Origin: a bacterium
GTDB taxonomy: Bacteria; UBP6; UBA1177
Direction of reading: 5' to 3'
NCBI GenBank assembly: GCA_022703485.1
Contig: JAKLDO010000018.1
Coordinates: 1 to 44,362 of the forward strand
DNA: 44,362 nucleotides
The position numbers and the translations under genes were made by a program. Positions 8,208-19,485 of this stretch are shown piece after piece. The first letter of the stretch is position 1. Each line of letters opens with the position of its first letter. Under the pieces are notes generated by a model that searched no databases, had not been told where the DNA came from, and saw only the letters and a list, made by a program, of their open reading frames with translations.

Positions 8208-11200
8208 TTGAAAGATATTTTCAAAGTGTTTGAAAAACAGAAAAGCAGCTTTGACTTCAAAGCAATTGAGGTATCGCTCGCATCACCCGAAAAGATCCTT
8301 GAATGGTCATACGGTGAGGTAAAAAAACCTGAAACCCTCAACCACCGTACATTCAAACCCGAAAGGGACGGTCTTTTCTGCGCAAAGATATTCGGTCCTG
8401 TGAATGATTACGAATGTCTGTGCGGAAAATACAAAAGGATGAAATACAAAGGCATCGTATGTGAAAAATGCGGTGTAGAGGTCATTGAGTCCAAGGTCAG
8501 AAGAGACAGAATGGGACATATCACGCTTGCAACTCCTGTTGCACACATCTGGTATGTCAAAACATCACCGTTCTATATCAATACAGTGCTCGGCATGTCA
8601 AACTCGGCACTCAGCAGTGTCATTTACTGTGAAGGATATGTAGTACTTGAATCATCAATACCCGGTGTTTCAAGAGGCGATTATCTTGAAGAAGAGCAGT
8701 ACAATGAGCTGAGAGAGAAATACGGTTTTGACAAGGTCTACGCTGAAACAGGAGCGGCACCTCTGAGAAAGCTCCTTGAAGAGATAGATCTTCTCGCTGT
8801 CAAGAAAGAACTCGAGGAAAAACTTGCCATATCCGGTGACAAGAGCCAGCAGGCGAAACTCCAGAAAAGGATAAATGTCATCAACAAATTCCTCAGATCG
8901 GGCGAAACATGCCAGAACATGATACTTACGATACTGCCTGTGCTTCCGCCTGATCTCAGACCGCTGGTTCCGCTTGACGGCGGAAGGTTTGCAACAAGCG
9001 ATCTCAACGATCTTTACAGAAGGGTCATCAACAGGAACAACAGACTTAAAAAACTGATGGACCTCGGTGCACCTGATGTAATAATAAAGAATGAAAAGAG
9101 AATGCTTCAGGAAGCTGTCGACGCTCTTTTCGACAACACAAAAGTACACAGACCCATACAGGGAACGAACGGCAGACCGCTCAAGTCTCTTAGCGACATG
9201 CTTAGAGGAAAACAGGGCCGTTTCCGTCAGAATCTGCTTGGAAAACGAGTTGACTACTCAGGCCGTTCCGTCATCACAGTCGGACCGGAACTTAAACTTC
9301 ACGAGTGCGGACTCCCCAAGATAATGGCGCTTGAGCTTTTCAAGCCTTTCATCTACAACAAACTGCACGACAGAGGCTTTGTAAGTACAGTAAAAGCTGC
9401 AAAGACAATGGTCGAAGCAGGAGAGGACATAGTATGGGAGATCCTTGAAGAATCGGTAAAGGAACATCCGGTACTTCTTAACCGTGCACCGACTCTTCAC
9501 AGGCTCGGTATTCAGGCATTTGAGGCCGTTCTCGTTGACTCCAAGGCTATCAGGCTCCATCCTCTGGTTTGCGTTGCTTTTAACGCTGACTTCGACGGTG
9601 ACCAGATGGCAGTGCACCTTCCTCTGAGCATAGAAGCCCAGCTGGAAAGCCGCGTTCTGATGATGTCGACGAACAATGTGCTTTCTCCGGCATCAGGGTC
9701 CCCGGTAATAACTCCTTCACAGGACATGGTCCTCGGACTTTACTACCTTACGACAGCCAAACCCAATTCAAAAGGTGAGAACAAAGTGTTCTTCTCTGAC
9801 ATAGAAGCTCTCATGGCAAGAGATGCGGGTATCATCGAATGGCAGTCAATAATAAGGGTCAGAATAGACGGAAAGATCCATGTCACAACCCCGGGCAGAC
9901 TTCTTGTCTGGAGAGTCACACCGAGAGAACTCGGCTTTGAGACCATAAACAGACAGCTCAAGAAAGGCGACTGGTCCAACATCCTTGACAGAAGTTTCCG
10001 CACAGCGGGAGGAAAGGCGACAGTCATTTTTGCAGACAAAATAAAAGATCTCGGGTTCCAGTACTCCACAAGAGCGGCCTACTCCATATCTCTGGACGAC
10101 ATCAAAGTCCCGGCGGCAAAAAAGACCATCATCGCCGAGACCGAGAAGGAAGTCCGCGAGATCGAAGACCAGTACAATGTGGGTGTTGTTACCAAATCTG
10201 AAAGATACAATAAGATCGTCGACCTCTGGGACAAGGCAAATGAAAGAGTCACGAACAAAATGATGGACGAACTGAAGGAAAAGATCATAGATCACCCTGT
10301 ATGGGGCAAGATAATCATGCCTTCTGACAACTCCATCTATGTCATGGCCGATTCAAAGGCCAGAGGTTCCAAAGACCAGATCAGACAGCTCGGCGGTATG
10401 AGAGGTCTTATGGCTAAACCCAGCGGCGAGATCATAGAGACCCCGATCCTTGCAAACTTCAGGGAAGGTCTCGATTCTCTTGATTATTTCAACTCGACAC
10501 ACGGTGCGAGAAAAGGTTCTGCCGATACAGCGCTCAAAACAGCTAACTCAGGATATCTTACAAGAAGACTTGTCGATGTAGCTCAGGATGTCGTTGTTGT
10601 CGAAGAGGATTGCGGAACAAATACAGGTATATGGGTTGAAGCGCTTCTCAACGATTCAGGCGAGGTCATCGCTCCGCTCAAGGAAAGGATACTCGGCAGA
10701 GTGACACTTGATGACATAGAAGACCCTGACACAGGCGACATAATACTTGAGGCAGGCGAACTCATCAATGAAGAGATCGTTGACAGGATAGTCGACCTCG
10801 GTATCGATTCAATCCAGATAAGGACAGTTCTTTCATGCAGAAGCAAGTACGGCGTATGTGCAAAATGCTACGGAAGAGACCTTGCAAGAGGACATATCAT
10901 CAATGTCGGAGAAGCTGTCGGTATAATCGCGGCACAGTCGATAGGTGAACCAGGAACACAGCTTACGATGAGAACATTCCATGTCGGCGGCGTCGCTTCA
11001 AGAACGATAGAGAAATCAAGCCATGAAACAAAAAGGGCCGGAACAGTTGTATGGAAAGACATCAAAACTCTCGAGAAATCGGACGGCAGTTTTGTTGCAA
11101 TGAATAGGAACGGTAAACTTCTTATCCTTGACGACAAAGGCAGGGAAAGAGAAAGATATCCCGTCTCATACGGCACGAACCTCAGGGTTGCCAACAATTC

Positions 11201-12359
11201 AAAAGTTGCAGCAGGCCAGGTCCTTGCTGACTGGGACCCCTACAACACCCCGATCATTGCAGAGACCGACGGTGTTATCGCTTTCGAGGACATAGAGAAC
11301 GGTATCACAATGAGAGAGGAACTTGATGTGCAGACAGGTCTTTCAAAGGCCGTCGTCATAATGTCCCGTGATGCTAAAATGTCACCGAAGATACTTATCA
11401 CCGAAGAAGGCAAGAAAGGCCGTAAAAAAGCCAAGACGATCTCCAGAGGAGAAGCTATCTACCATCTTCCTGCAAATGCATACATAGAAGTGCAAAACGG
11501 TGACAATGTCTCTACAGGTGATGTTCTTGCAAAAGTTCCGAGAGCTACAAGAAAAACAAAGGATATCACAGGCGGTCTTCCGAGGGTCAGCGACCTTTTC
11601 GAGGCAAGAAAGACCAAGAATCCTGCAAAAGTATCTGAGATCTCCGGTATCGTTTCAGTTCAGTCCGAAGGCAAAGGTGCGAGAGCTAAACGGATAATCA
11701 CAATAACTCCTGAGTTCGGTGAAACCACTCCTCCGATCCCGGTACCGAAGGAAAGGCACATCAATGTTCACGACGGTGACTATGTCGAGGCAGGTGAGCC
11801 GCTTATCGACGGATCTGTAGACCCGCACGACATTCTCAGAATAAAAGGTGAGGTCGAGGTTGCGAAATTCCTTGTCCAGGAAGTTCAGAGAGTTTACAAG
11901 CTTCAGGGCGTTCCCATAAACGACAAACACATCGAGGTCATCGTTAAACAGATGCTCAAGAAAAGAAAAGTCGCCGATCCGGGAGACACAACTTTCATGA
12001 AAGGCGAATTTGTCGAAAAGGAAAAACTTGAAGCTGTCAATGAAACCATAGAAAAACGCGGACTTAAGCCGGCTACATGGGAGACCATACTTCTCGGTAT
12101 CACAAAAGCTTCGCTCAACACGGAAAGCTTCTTCTCCGCGGCAAGTTTCCAGGAAACGACAAAAGTTCTTACCAACGCAAGCGTGGAAAAGAAGAAAGAT
12201 GTTCTCAGAGGTATCAAGGAGAATATAATCATTGGAAAGATGATACCTGCAGGAACAGGGTTCCCGAGATATCATGAATCTAATTTTGATGTTAAATTCC
12301 CTGAACTTGAAGAATCTTCTGAAGATGATGATGCTGAATCAGGCACAGAGATAGGATAA
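8208..12359 (+). CDS. rpoC: DNA-directed RNA polymerase subunit beta'
   Basis: Largest RNA polymerase subunit, 1383 residues. The N-terminal zinc site is C70, C72, C85, C88. The Mg-binding active-site loop NADFDGDQ is at 459-466, the second zinc cluster is around [13 protein letters not shown], and the trigger-loop region contains [24 protein letters not shown]. The start is a TTG at 8208 with AGGAGG at 8197-8202 correctly spaced; no in-frame ATG nearby would give the conserved N-terminus. A strong terminator follows about 20 bases after its stop and closes the cluster. Confidence 0.98.
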   Translation: MKDIFKVFEKQKSSFDFKAIEVSLASPEKILEWSYGEVKKPETLNHRTFKPERDGLFCAKIFGPVNDYECLCGKYKRMKYKGIVCEKCGVEVIESKVRRDRMGHITLATPVAHIWYVKTSPFYINTVLGMSNSALSSVIYCEGYVVLESSIPGVSRGDYLEEEQYNELREKYGFDKVYAETGAAPLRKLLEEIDLLAVKKELEEKLAISGDKSQQAKLQKRINVINKFLRSGETCQNMILTILPVLPPDLRPLVPLDGGRFATSDLNDLYRRVINRNNRLKKLMDLGAPDVIIKNEKRMLQEAVDALFDNTKVHRPIQGTNGRPLKSLSDMLRGKQGRFRQNLLGKRVDYSGRSVITVGPELKLHECGLPKIMALELFKPFIYNKLHDRGFVSTVKAAKTMVEAGEDIVWEILEESVKEHPVLLNRAPTLHRLGIQAFEAVLVDSKAIRLHPLVCVAFNADFDGDQMAVHLPLSIEAQLESRVLMMSTNNVLSPASGSPVITPSQDMVLGLYYLTTAKPNSKGENKVFFSDIEALMARDAGIIEWQSIIRVRIDGKIHVTTPGRLLVWRVTPRELGFETINRQLKKGDWSNILDRSFRTAGGKATVIFADKIKDLGFQYSTRAAYSISLDDIKVPAAKKTIIAETEKEVREIEDQYNVGVVTKSERYNKIVDLWDKANERVTNKMMDELKEKIIDHPVWGKIIMPSDNSIYVMADSKARGSKDQIRQLGGMRGLMAKPSGEIIETPILANFREGLDSLDYFNSTHGARKGSADTALKTANSGYLTRRLVDVAQDVVVVEEDCGTNTGIWVEALLNDSGEVIAPLKERILGRVTLDDIEDPDTGDIILEAGELINEEIVDRIVDLGIDSIQIRTVLSCRSKYGVCAKCYGRDLARGHIINVGEAVGIIAAQSIGEPGTQLTMRTFHVGGVASRTIEKSSHETKRAGTVVWKDIKTLEKSDGSFVAMNRNGKLLILDDKGRERERYPVSYGTNLRVANNSKVAAGQVLADWDPYNTPIIAETDGVIAFEDIENGITMREELDVQTGLSKAVVIMSRDAKMSPKILITEEGKKGRKKAKTISRGEAIYHLPANAYIEVQNGDNVSTGDVLAKVPRATRKTKDITGGLPRVSDLFEARKTKNPAKVSEISGIVSVQSEGKGARAKRIITITPEFGETTPPIPVPKERHINVHDGDYVEAGEPLIDGSVDPHDILRIKGEVEVAKFLVQEVQRVYKLQGVPINDKHIEVIVKQMLKKRKVADPGDTTFMKGEFVEKEKLEAVNETIEKRGLKPATWETILLGITKASLNTESFFSAASFQETTKVLTNASVEKKKDVLRGIKENIIIGKMIPAGTGFPRYHESNFDVKFPELEESSEDDDAESGTEIG

Positions 12360-12381
12360 CTCCTTAGAATTCAAATCATTT

Positions 12382-12416
12382 ACGGCCCTTCGGGGCCGTT
12401 TTTTTTATTTTTTACA
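12382..12416 (+). terminator. Intrinsic terminator after rpoC
   Basis: ACGGCCC-TTCG-GGGCCGT (12382-12399) is a perfect GC-rich stem with a stable TTCG tetraloop, followed by a long T-rich run. It closes the tuf-rpoC transcription unit. Confidence 0.95.
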
Positions 12417-12425
12417 AATTACTAC

Positions 12426-12453
12426 TTGTTTATAGATCGATCGATTATATAAT
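12426..12453 (+). promoter_or_regulatory. Putative sigma-70 promoter for the 12499 lipoprotein gene
   Basis: TTGTTT (12426-12431) and TATAAT (12448-12453) are separated by 16 bases, just downstream of the rpoC terminator and 45 bases before the next start codon. The spacer contains the palindrome GATCGATCGATT, which could be incidental. Confidence 0.6.
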
Positions 12454-12498
12454 CAGAAAGGTGTTAGTGTTATGTTAAAAATAATATGAGAGGGTTAA

Positions 12499-13686
<1,188 letters not shown>

Positions 13687-13698
13687 GACCTTTTGATA

Positions 13699-15015
13699 AT
13701 GTATTTTTTCAAAGATTTTCATATATATACTCTCAGGAACGGCGGAAAATATGATTTCTTCAAAGGGTCTCTGCTCATTGAAGACGGCAAGATACGGAAA
13801 ATATTCCGCAAAGACTCTGATGAGCCCTTTATTCCTGAAGGAGCGGAGATAATTGACGGCGGCTTTAGACACATGATCGTCCCGGGATTCATCCAGACTC
13901 ACATCCACATGTGCCAGACCTCTCACAGGAACATGGCGGAGAACATCCCTCTTCTGCCCTGGCTTCGTGACCATATATGGCCTTTTGAGGCGGCTCTTAC
14001 AAAAAAAACCATCGGACTCAGTGTTATTGCGGCACTTAAGGAACTGGTGTCTTCCGGGACCACATCTGTTCTTGATATGGGCACGGTCAACCATCAGGAT
14101 GTCATTTTCGAGACCATGGGCATTGCAGGTTTCCGCTACACAGGCGGAAAAGCCATGATGGATGCAGGGACCGGCGTTCCCGACAAGCTTCTTGAAAAGA
14201 CTTCGGATTCTATTGATAGAAGTGTCAGGCTTCTTGAAAAGTTTCACAACACTGGAAATGGACTTCTCAGATATGCCTTTTCTCCGAGATTCGCCCTTTC
14301 ATGTTCAAAGAAACTTCTCAGGGAAGTTAGAAAACTCAGTGACAGACACGACATTCTTATTCAGACTCACGGTTCGGAGCATAAAGAGGAAGTTGAGGTC
14401 ATAAGATCAATGTCAGGTCTCGGAAATATAGCATATCTTGACAGTATCGGCGCGCTTAATGACAAAACGGTTATCGCCCACACAGTACACCCTGATGAAT
14501 CTGAAATATCCCTTATAAAGGATGTAAATGCATCGATCGTTCATTGTCCTTCTACAAATCTCAAGCTGGGAAGCGGCATCGCTCCTGTTTACAAGTATCT
14601 CCAGAAGGGGATCCGGGTAGGAATAGGCGCTGACGGAGCTCCATGCAACAACGCTCTCAATATTTTCTCAGAGATGAAAATGGCAAGCCTGCTTCAGAAA
14701 GGGATAAACCATGATGCATCAATAATGTCCGCAAAAGATGCAGTAGGCCTTGCAACAATAAACGGAGCCCTGATCCTGGGGCTTCAGAATATCACAGGAC
14801 AGATATGTGAAAATTTTGATGCCGATATGGTCATACTGGACATGGACACTCCGCAGACAATGAATTTCGAGTGCCATCCGACCGCTGCAATAGTTTACGG
14901 ATGCGATCCAAGGAATGTGAGATCTACAATGGTTGCGGGCAGATTTCTTTTCAGGGACGGCAACTTTTCACAGGAAATAAAAGATCTTGAGCGGTTTTTT
15001 ATCGAAATGCCTTAA
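13699..15015 (+). CDS. Amidohydrolase of the COG0402 family (adenosine/guanine-type deaminase)
   Basis: 438 residues, cytosolic. Metal-site residues of the amidohydrolase superfamily are visible: THIH (H68, H70) in VPGFIQTHIHMCQT, H224 in IQTHGSEH, and D312 in GIGADGAPCNN. VIAHTVHPDESEI carries the conserved second-shell histidine H261. This set matches the SsnA/TrzN/MtaD group, which deaminates or dechlorinates heterocyclic bases and nucleosides such as S-adenosylhomocysteine, methylthioadenosine or guanine. The exact substrate cannot be read from the sequence. An in-frame TTG at 13693 is closer to the AGGA site, but ATG 13699 gives the usual N-terminus; both are possible. It follows the lipoprotein gene by 12 bases and may share its transcript. 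Confidence 0.85.
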   Translation: MYFFKDFHIYTLRNGGKYDFFKGSLLIEDGKIRKIFRKDSDEPFIPEGAEIIDGGFRHMIVPGFIQTHIHMCQTSHRNMAENIPLLPWLRDHIWPFEAALTKKTIGLSVIAALKELVSSGTTSVLDMGTVNHQDVIFETMGIAGFRYTGGKAMMDAGTGVPDKLLEKTSDSIDRSVRLLEKFHNTGNGLLRYAFSPRFALSCSKKLLREVRKLSDRHDILIQTHGSEHKEEVEVIRSMSGLGNIAYLDSIGALNDKTVIAHTVHPDESEISLIKDVNASIVHCPSTNLKLGSGIAPVYKYLQKGIRVGIGADGAPCNNALNIFSEMKMASLLQKGINHDASIMSAKDAVGLATINGALILGLQNITGQICENFDADMVILDMDTPQTMNFECHPTAAIVYGCDPRNVRSTMVAGRFLFRDGNFSQEIKDLERFFIEMP

Positions 15016-15089
15016 TTCAGAATGTTTGTAATCTTAAAATAATCTGATAAATTGTACCGTATTTTGATTATTGAACTACTGGAGCATCA

Positions 15090-15848
15090 ATGAAACAGCT
15101 TATAATCCCGGCCCTTTTAATAGCGCTTGCTTTCACGGGCTGCAGCAAAAAAAATGAAGATGGCAAAGACACCGGTGAAAAGAAACTGTCAAAAAAAGAG
15201 GCGGATATCGATGTACTCAGCTACAGAATGGGATTCGATTCCACAATAGTCACCATAAGAAATTTTCCTGAGGCCAATGCTGATGCAATATGCCGCGGCG
15301 TGAAAGATGCTTTTGAAAAACCTATGGAACCTCAGTACGGTGATACTGTTTTTAATGCGGCGCTTGCAAATTACCGTAAAGACAAGATAAAAATTGATTC
15401 CCAGAAAAGGCTTTCTGAATTCATTGTTAACAAGCCGGTAAGTGAAAAGTTCATGGCCGAGAATGCAAAAAAGAAAGGAATAAAGAAGTTCGACAACGGA
15501 ATTCTGCTTGAAGTTATAAAAGAAGGGGCTGGAGAACCCATGACAATGAATGACATCATTGAAATACATTATCAGGCATGGGACGCAAAAAACAAACTGT
15601 TCGACAGTTCATATAAAAGGAACAGACCATCCAGATTCAATCCTAATGAGCTTGTAAAAGGACTTACTTTCGGTCTCCAGCAGATGAAAAAGGGCGGAAA
15701 ATACAGACTTTACATACCGCAGGAAATGGGTTACGGATCAACAGGAAATAAAGATAGGGTCGAATCAGGAATGGCTCTTCTTTTCGAGATAGATGTTCTT
15801 AATATTGAAAGAGGCAGAGCGTCTGCAACAGGCGGAGAGAAAAAATGA
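15090..15848 (+). CDS. FKBP-type peptidyl-prolyl isomerase lipoprotein
   Basis: 252 residues. The signal peptide ends in AFTGC (lipobox cysteine C18), then a lysine-rich linker. Residues about 35-125 look like the helical FKBP N-terminal dimerisation domain of Mip/FkpA proteins. Residues about 130-240 form the FKBP domain with NDIIEIHYQAWD, LVKGLTFGLQQMKKGGKYRLYIPQEMGYG and LLFEIDVLNI. The protein should act as a periplasmic chaperone and prolyl isomerase anchored in a membrane. Unlike several lipoproteins in this window, its tether is short and not acidic. Its stop overlaps the start of the next gene (ATGA), showing coupling with the deaminase. Confidence 0.92.
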   Translation: MKQLIIPALLIALAFTGCSKKNEDGKDTGEKKLSKKEADIDVLSYRMGFDSTIVTIRNFPEANADAICRGVKDAFEKPMEPQYGDTVFNAALANYRKDKIKIDSQKRLSEFIVNKPVSEKFMAENAKKKGIKKFDNGILLEVIKEGAGEPMTMNDIIEIHYQAWDAKNKLFDSSYKRNRPSRFNPNELVKGLTFGLQQMKKGGKYRLYIPQEMGYGSTGNKDRVESGMALLFEIDVLNIERGRASATGGEKK

Positions 15849-16336
15849 ACTGTACTGAAAAAAGGACAGACTACATCTCATGGGATCAGTATTTCATGGG
15901 TATCGCACTTCTGAGCGCACAGAGGTCAAAAGACCCCAACACTCAGGTCGGAGCATGCATTGTCAACAGTGAACACAGGATCGTCGGAGTCGGATACAAC
16001 GGCTTTCCTTCAGGATGCAATGACAACAGCCTTCCTTGGGCAAGAGAGGGAAGCTATCTTGAAACGAAATATCCTTTTGTGGTCCATGCCGAACTGAACG
16101 CTATCCTCAATTCCATCCAGAACCTTAAAGGATGCACGATATATGTGGCACTTTTCCCCTGTAATGAATGTGCAAAAGCGATAATCCAGTCAGGCATCTC
16201 CGAGATCGTTTATCTTTGTGACAAATACGCCGGAACTGACGGTGTGAAAGCGTCAAAGCTTATGCTTGATCAGGCTAAGGTGAAACTTAGGAAACTTGAG
16301 CCTGTGCCTGCTGATATAACGCTGAAATTCAACTAG
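15845..16336 (+). CDS. Deoxycytidylate (dCMP) deaminase
   Basis: 163 residues of the zinc-dependent cytidine/dCMP deaminase family. Catalytic residues are H81 and E83 in VVHAELNAI and the zinc cysteines C106 and C109 in PCNEC. The N-terminal WDQYFMGIALLSAQRSKDPNTQVGA and NGFPSGCND are typical of ComEB-type dCMP deaminases, which make dUMP for dTMP synthesis. It overlaps the FKBP gene by four bases, an unusual pairing of nucleotide metabolism with an envelope chaperone. Its stop shares the CTAG at 16333-16336 with the stop of the convergent HD gene. Confidence 0.9.
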   Translation: MNCTEKRTDYISWDQYFMGIALLSAQRSKDPNTQVGACIVNSEHRIVGVGYNGFPSGCNDNSLPWAREGSYLETKYPFVVHAELNAILNSIQNLKGCTIYVALFPCNECAKAIIQSGISEIVYLCDKYAGTDGVKASKLMLDQAKVKLRKLEPVPADITLKFN

Positions 16337-16896
16337 ACCTTTTTTCCGAGCCCTATCTCCTCAGACCGTTCCCTCATTCCGCTCAGAACTATCTCAAGGA
16401 ACTGCTCGAGCGACAGTCCGAAATTATCTGTTGCGGTCATTATCTGATCTCTGTTCGCTCCTGCCGCGAATCTTTTTTCCTTGAATCTTTTGATCAGAAA
16501 ATCGACTCCCATTTTGTGAATGTTCTTTTCCGGAGACATGAAAACACCGGCAGTCACAAGACCCGTTGAAGGGTCGACGGCATAAAGAGCTTTTCCCATT
16601 TCAGATGTCGCAGGAATGTTACCCGAATGCATGACGATCGCATCAAGTATCTCAGGATCATCAAAACCTTCCTTTTTCAGCATTTCCCCTGACATCTTTC
16701 CGTGCCTTGCAAAATTATCCTTTGTGTAATCATAGTCAAGATCGTGAAGCAGTCCGGCAAGGGCCCATCTTTTTCTGTCCCGGCCGAGCACAGCCGCAAA
16801 ATTCTCCATCGCCGCTTCAGTTGCGATGCAGTGTTTTATCAGGTTTTTATTCGTCAGATGTTTTTCAAGAAGAGCCAGAGCATCGTTCCTTTCCAT
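16333..16896 (-). CDS. HD-domain (HDIG-type) hydrolase
   Basis: 187 residues, no signal peptide. The HD metal-site signature is present: H22 (LIKHCIATEAAM), H51-D52 (LAGLLHDLDYD), H65 and the later IVMHSGNIP. This is the small single-domain HD type predicted to be a metal-dependent phosphohydrolase or nucleotidase. Members of this family often annotate as hydrolases without a known substrate. It is convergent with the dCMP deaminase, sharing a CTAG at the stops. GAGG lies upstream of the ATG. Confidence 0.8.
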   Translation of the reverse strand: MERNDALALLEKHLTNKNLIKHCIATEAAMENFAAVLGRDRKRWALAGLLHDLDYDYTKDNFARHGKMSGEMLKKEGFDDPEILDAIVMHSGNIPATSEMGKALYAVDPSTGLVTAGVFMSPEKNIHKMGVDFLIKRFKEKRFAAGANRDQIMTATDNFGLSLEQFLEIVLSGMRERSEEIGLGKKV

Positions 16897-16964
16897 TTCA
16901 ACCTCATTTTAAAGAGTTAAGCCATTGAGAAATTACCACAATCAGCCCTTTTTGCAATCAAACC

Positions 16965-16992
16965 TTGTAAAATCAATTTATCTGAATAATAT
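16965..16992 (+). promoter_or_regulatory. Putative promoter of the 17021 gene
   Basis: TTGTAA (16965-16970), a 16-base spacer and TAATAT (16987-16992), ending 28 bases before the start codon. The -10 is a moderate match. Confidence 0.45.
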
Positions 16993-17020
16993 AAGAGTGT
17001 TACATTAAAGGAGGTAAGTC

Positions 17021-17473
17021 ATGAGAATTTTTTTCACAGTCGCATTAATTGCAATTTCAATGTTTTTCACATGCTGCGGAACAGCTGAACCTAAAAAAGA
17101 TCCCGTGATAAAGACGGCAAGATCGGATTCAGGGCTGACGGTCAAAGATCCTTCCTTCAAATTCGAGAACATCAAAAAAGTCATTCTCTACAATGAAGTT
17201 GAAGATGCTGATTCTTCAGCGATCCTTGAAGGGCTGGCGGCGAAATTCCAGCAGAAAGGTGTGGAAACCCTTATCGACAAGGGCGAATCAACAGAATACA
17301 AGGATGAACAGCTCAGGATAAGGACATACAAAGACCTCATGGGTGTCTATTTCCAGCTTTATGTCCTGAAACCGGGCGGACAGAAAACAAATGAAGAGAT
17401 CATCGCAGAAATAAAAGCCGATACTGTAGAAAAACTTATCATCAACACTATCGCTTTCATCTACGGCGAATAA
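17021..17473 (+). CDS. Small exported or lipoprotein-like protein of unknown function
   Basis: 150 residues. A hydrophobic signal peptide ends in MFFTCC (C18, C19), a weak lipobox, followed by a short basic linker. The mature part (about 45-150) alternates strands and helices: KFENIKKVILYNE, a helix ILEGLAAKFQQKGVETL, then YFQLYVLKPG. This loosely resembles small lipoproteins in which a conserved strand-helix-strand module follows the tether, but no family is recognised. The ribosome-binding site AAAGGAGG is excellent. It is monocistronic with its own putative promoter. Confidence 0.8.
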   Translation: MRIFFTVALIAISMFFTCCGTAEPKKDPVIKTARSDSGLTVKDPSFKFENIKKVILYNEVEDADSSAILEGLAAKFQQKGVETLIDKGESTEYKDEQLRIRTYKDLMGVYFQLYVLKPGGQKTNEEIIAEIKADTVEKLIINTIAFIYGE

Positions 17474-17536
17474 CAACAAAAGATACCATTTAATATATAA
17501 GAATCCCTGATTTCAGACACGGCAGTCTTTTTTCGA

Positions 17537-17565
17537 TTGAACAATCGGATCAAGTGTGGTATTAT
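17537..17565 (+). promoter_or_regulatory. Sigma-70-type promoter of msrBA
   Basis: TTGAAC (17537-17542), a 17-base spacer and TATTAT (17560-17565), with TGG directly before the -10 (extended -10). It ends 35 bases before the start codon. Nearly the same elements occur before the 37298 gene on the other strand. Confidence 0.75.
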
Positions 17566-17600
17566 TTCTCCGTGGATGTTCATTCTAAACGGAGAAAGTC

Positions 17601-18605
17601 ATGAGAGCTCAAAAATATTCGTTGAAACTTTTGCTGTTTTTCACAGGTTTTGTAATAATGACAATGCTTTTCGCTGCTGAAAAAGGTGACGGAAAGAAAG
17701 AGGCTGAAAAAATGAAAGGAAAATATCCGGTTACAAAAACAGAAGAACAGTGGAAACAGGAACTTCCGGAACTGAACTATAAAATTCTGCGCGAAGGCGG
17801 CACTGAAAGGGCTTTTACCGGAATTTATACAGATGAGTTCGATAAAGGTCTCTACCGCTGTTTTGCATGCGGGGCTCCGCTGTTCCGTTCTGACACTAAA
17901 TACGATCACGGCTGCGGCTGGCCTTCTTTCACAAAACCTGTTTCAGATAATGCTGTTATCTATCTGCCCGATTATTCTTACGGAATGAGCAGGACTGAAA
18001 TAAGATGCGCCAACTGCGGAAGCCATCTCGGACATGTCTTTGATGACGGTCCTGAGCCTGAAGGAAAAAGGTACTGTATAAATTCGGCTTCATTACAATT
18101 CATACCTGAAAAAGAGGATAAAAACATGAAAAAAGAAGGTTCCACAACTGCCATTTTCGCCGCAGGGTGCTTCTGGGGCGTTGAGTACAAATTCAGCAAA
18201 GAAGAAGGCGTTATCTCAACAGATGTCGGATATACGGGCGGAACAGTTATAAATCCGTCTTATCAGCTTGTCTGCACAGATATGACAGGACATGCGGAAG
18301 CTGTAAAGGTCGAGTTCGATCCTGCAAAGACCACTTATGAAAAGCTTGTCCGGTTCTTTTTTGAGATACACGATCCTACACAGGTCAACAGACAGGGTCC
18401 GGATACAGGCACACAGTATAGAACTGCCATTTTCTATACCGACGAATCCCAGAAAACCATCGCTGAAAAGATAAAAAAAGAACTTCAGAAAAAATATGAC
18501 CTGCCGATCGCTACCGAGATAGTTCCAGCCGGAAAGTTCTACATGGCTGAGGAATATCATCAGGAATACATTAAGAAAAAAGGCGGCGAGAGCTGTCATT
18601 TGTAA
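17601..18605 (+). CDS. msrBA: Exported methionine sulfoxide reductase MsrB-MsrA fusion
   Basis: 334 residues. The N-terminus has a signal peptide-like segment (about 8-26, [19 protein letters not shown]), so the enzyme is probably periplasmic. MsrB (about 40-170) carries two zinc pairs CFAC (87, 90) and CANC (136, 139) and the catalytic Cys159 in RYCINSASL; it reduces methionine-R-sulfoxide. MsrA (about 183-330) has the GCFWG motif with Cys190 and reduces the S form. A C-terminal GGESCHL may hold the resolving cysteine. The order B then A resembles exported fusions of Gram-negative bacteria. It repairs oxidised envelope proteins and needs an outside electron donor not encoded here. Confidence 0.93.
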   Translation: MRAQKYSLKLLLFFTGFVIMTMLFAAEKGDGKKEAEKMKGKYPVTKTEEQWKQELPELNYKILREGGTERAFTGIYTDEFDKGLYRCFACGAPLFRSDTKYDHGCGWPSFTKPVSDNAVIYLPDYSYGMSRTEIRCANCGSHLGHVFDDGPEPEGKRYCINSASLQFIPEKEDKNMKKEGSTTAIFAAGCFWGVEYKFSKEEGVISTDVGYTGGTVINPSYQLVCTDMTGHAEAVKVEFDPAKTTYEKLVRFFFEIHDPTQVNRQGPDTGTQYRTAIFYTDESQKTIAEKIKKELQKKYDLPIATEIVPAGKFYMAEEYHQEYIKKKGGESCHL

Positions 18606-18609
18606 TCAC

Positions 18610-19485
18610 ATGAGACCACAAATATCTATAATAATTCCAGTTAAAGACGATACTGCCCGTCTTGCAAAATGCCTTAAAGCTCTGGAAAGACAAACTTTGC
18701 CAAAAGACATTTTTGAAGTGATCGTAATTGATAACAACTCCAGTCCGCCTGTTTCAGAAAATGCAGTAAAATCTGAAATAATAAATATCCGGCTTCTTAA
18801 AGAATCGATAAATTCAAGCTTCGCCGCTAGAAATAACGGTGCCCAGAATGCTCTAGGAGACTTTCTGGCTTTTACCGATGCAGACACCATACCTGACCCT
18901 AACTGGTTAAATTCAGGTGTTGAAAGTCTAAAAGCCAACAGATATGCCGCTTTTTCCGGCGGAAAGGTTGAAATGATACTTCCGAAGAAACCTGATGCTG
19001 TTGAATGTTTTGAATATTTTTACGGTTTTGATCAGGTCAGATATATTAAAAAGCACCATTTTGCTGTTACTGCAAATATGTTTACCACGAAAGAAATGTT
19101 TATAAAAACAGGCGGATTTAACAGTGGACTTAAAAGCGGTGGAGACAAAGACTGGGGTGAGCGGGCGATAAAATACGGTAAGGGAATATATTGCAGTCAG
19201 GCTGTCGTCAAGCACCCGGCGAGAAAAAACTGGGATGAGCTCAAAACAAAAATCGAAAGAACGCTCGGCGGATATGTTCAAATAAACTTAAATAGAAAGA
19301 TAAGCAAAACGAAAATGCTGGCAGAAATAACCGGAGATATGTTTCCTGTCAGACAGGTCATGGATCTTTTTTTCATCAAAAAGGGGCCGTTTTTCTGGAA
19401 AATAAAGGCATTGCCGGTTCTTATCAGACTTAAGTTGTACCGGTCATACCTTAAATTGAAATTTCTGCTTACAATGAAGATCTAG
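18610..19485 (+). CDS. Family 2 glycosyltransferase
   Basis: 291 residues, GT-A fold. ISIIIPVKDDTARLAKCLKAL at the start, VIVIDNNSS and the metal/sugar-nucleotide motif DAD in AFTDADTIPDPNWL are standard GT2 features. A later GGDKDWGERAI matches the acceptor/catalytic ED-type region. No transmembrane helices are obvious. The acceptor is unknown; it probably works on a polysaccharide or glycolipid. It starts four bases after msrBA with no strong ribosome-binding site, so translation is probably coupled. Its stop overlaps that of the convergent YchF-like gene at a CTAG. Confidence 0.88.
   Translation: MRPQISIIIPVKDDTARLAKCLKALERQTLPKDIFEVIVIDNNSSPPVSENAVKSEIINIRLLKESINSSFAARNNGAQNALGDFLAFTDADTIPDPNWLNSGVESLKANRYAAFSGGKVEMILPKKPDAVECFEYFYGFDQVRYIKKHHFAVTANMFTTKEMFIKTGGFNSGLKSGGDKDWGERAIKYGKGIYCSQAVVKHPARKNWDELKTKIERTLGGYVQINLNRKISKTKMLAEITGDMFPVRQVMDLFFIKKGPFFWKIKALPVLIRLKLYRSYLKLKFLLTMKI

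Noticed and set aside
11655..12275. 206-codon open frame antisense to rpoC
   Set aside because: Same reasoning; wholly inside rpoC.
15016..15089. Promoter or terminator between the amidohydrolase and FKBP genes
   Set aside because: AT-rich, but no pair of boxes with acceptable spacing and no hairpin could be supported.
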